A program made the translations under genes and the position numbers. Source: Bacteroidales bacterium (lineage in GTDB: Bacteria > Bacteroidota > Bacteroidia > Bacteroidales > JAAUTT01). From it: DNA of 6,572 bases. The notes below the pieces were generated by a model that had not been told where the DNA came from, did not search any database, and saw only the letters and a list, made by a program, of their open reading frames with translations. Below are positions 6,340 to 6,572 of the stretch, piece after piece. Each line of letters opens with the position of its first letter. Position 1 is the stretch's first letter. The stretch lies in NCBI GenBank assembly GCA_012031335.1, contig JAAUTT010000257.1, positions 1 through 6,572 of the forward strand, in the 5' to 3' direction.

Positions 6340-6572
6340 ATGAAAGCGATTTATTGTGTTATAAATATAAAAAACTGCATTTCATGCAATCCAATTCTCA
6401 AAGAAAAGATATTTGACAGTTCTTTTCTTCCAAACCTGATTTTAATGCTCTCTGCTTTTATTGTGCTTGGAGCTATAGTTGCGGTTCTTTCCTTTTTATC
6501 AACCCGCCGTTACCGCATCTCGCGTGCTGCTTATACAACCATGAATTTCTTAACCCTGTTCCTTTTTCAACA
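6340..6572 (+). CDS. Unrecognised membrane protein, N-terminal part, runs off the window
   Basis: From the ATG at 6340 the frame stays open to the right edge, giving 77 codons without a stop. I do not recognise the family. The visible features are an N-terminal segment with three cysteines (6, 13, 16), then FDSSFLPNLILML leading into one strong hydrophobic helix at about residues 30-53. A basic stretch (STRRYRISR, 54-62) follows, consistent with a single membrane anchor whose C-terminal side faces the cytoplasm. Base composition becomes less AT-rich in the last 80 bases, supporting real coding sequence. The start is uncertain: the hydrophobic part is the convincing portion, and an ATG at 6384 in another frame would need a frameshift to join it. 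Near the end another frame reads NHEFLNPVPFST, so a one-base error around 6535-6540 is possible given the error pattern in this window. The gene is on the kinase strand, 70 bases downstream. Confidence 0.5.
   Translation, partial: MKAIYCVINIKNCISCNPILKEKIFDSSFLPNLILMLSAFIVLGAIVAVLSFLSTRRYRISRAAYTTMNFLTLFLFQ

Noticed and set aside
1..6572. A defence island, CRISPR array, retron or other novel multi-gene system
   Set aside because: No tandem repeats with spacers, nucleases, reverse transcriptases or related effectors are present; the genes belong to housekeeping, lipid and signalling families.

Overview
The window looks like a chromosomal segment from a low-GC member of the Bacteroidota (Bacteroidetes), probably Bacteroidia. 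The evidence is the style of the LpxB sequence, an lpxB gene followed directly by a SpoIID/LytB-domain gene, starts without clear Shine-Dalgarno sequences, a stand-alone receiver protein, a PAS hybrid histidine kinase, and AT-rich intergenic DNA. The genus cannot be determined from the sequence. I see no rRNA, tRNA, CRISPR array, insertion sequence or phage gene.

Layout: (1) 1-929, the 3' part of lpxB (lipid A disaccharide synthase), on the + strand and open at the left edge. (2) 926-2079, a secreted SpoIID/LytB-domain protein whose TTG start overlaps the lpxB stop, so the two form a cell-envelope operon. (3) 2081-2462, on the - strand, a receiver-only response regulator that converges on the SpoIID gene with one base between the stop codons. 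(4) 2463-2731, an AT-rich divergent intergenic region. (5) 2732-3112, an intact DUF2237 protein. (6) 3224-4324, an intact membrane fatty acid desaturase with three histidine boxes, followed by a strong hairpin terminator at 4402-4430. (7) 4665-6269, a cytosolic PAS-HisKA-HATPase-REC hybrid histidine kinase. (8) 6340-6572, the start of an unrecognised membrane protein that runs off the right edge.

The most striking property is that four of these genes are broken by single-base events while their motifs are otherwise perfect. lpxB has one frameshift, the SpoIID gene one, the receiver gene one in-frame stop and one frameshift, and the hybrid kinase four frameshifts that sum to zero. The DUF2237 and desaturase genes between them are clean. 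Repairing each event restores textbook family sequence and expected lengths. That points to sequencing or assembly error (several events lie in homopolymers) more than to real decay, although the sequence alone cannot settle it.

Functionally the window combines envelope biogenesis (LpxB, SpoIID protein), membrane lipid modification (desaturase) and two-component signalling (receiver, hybrid kinase). A link between the kinase and the desaturase is only suggested by proximity. I did not find a convincing previously undescribed system here.
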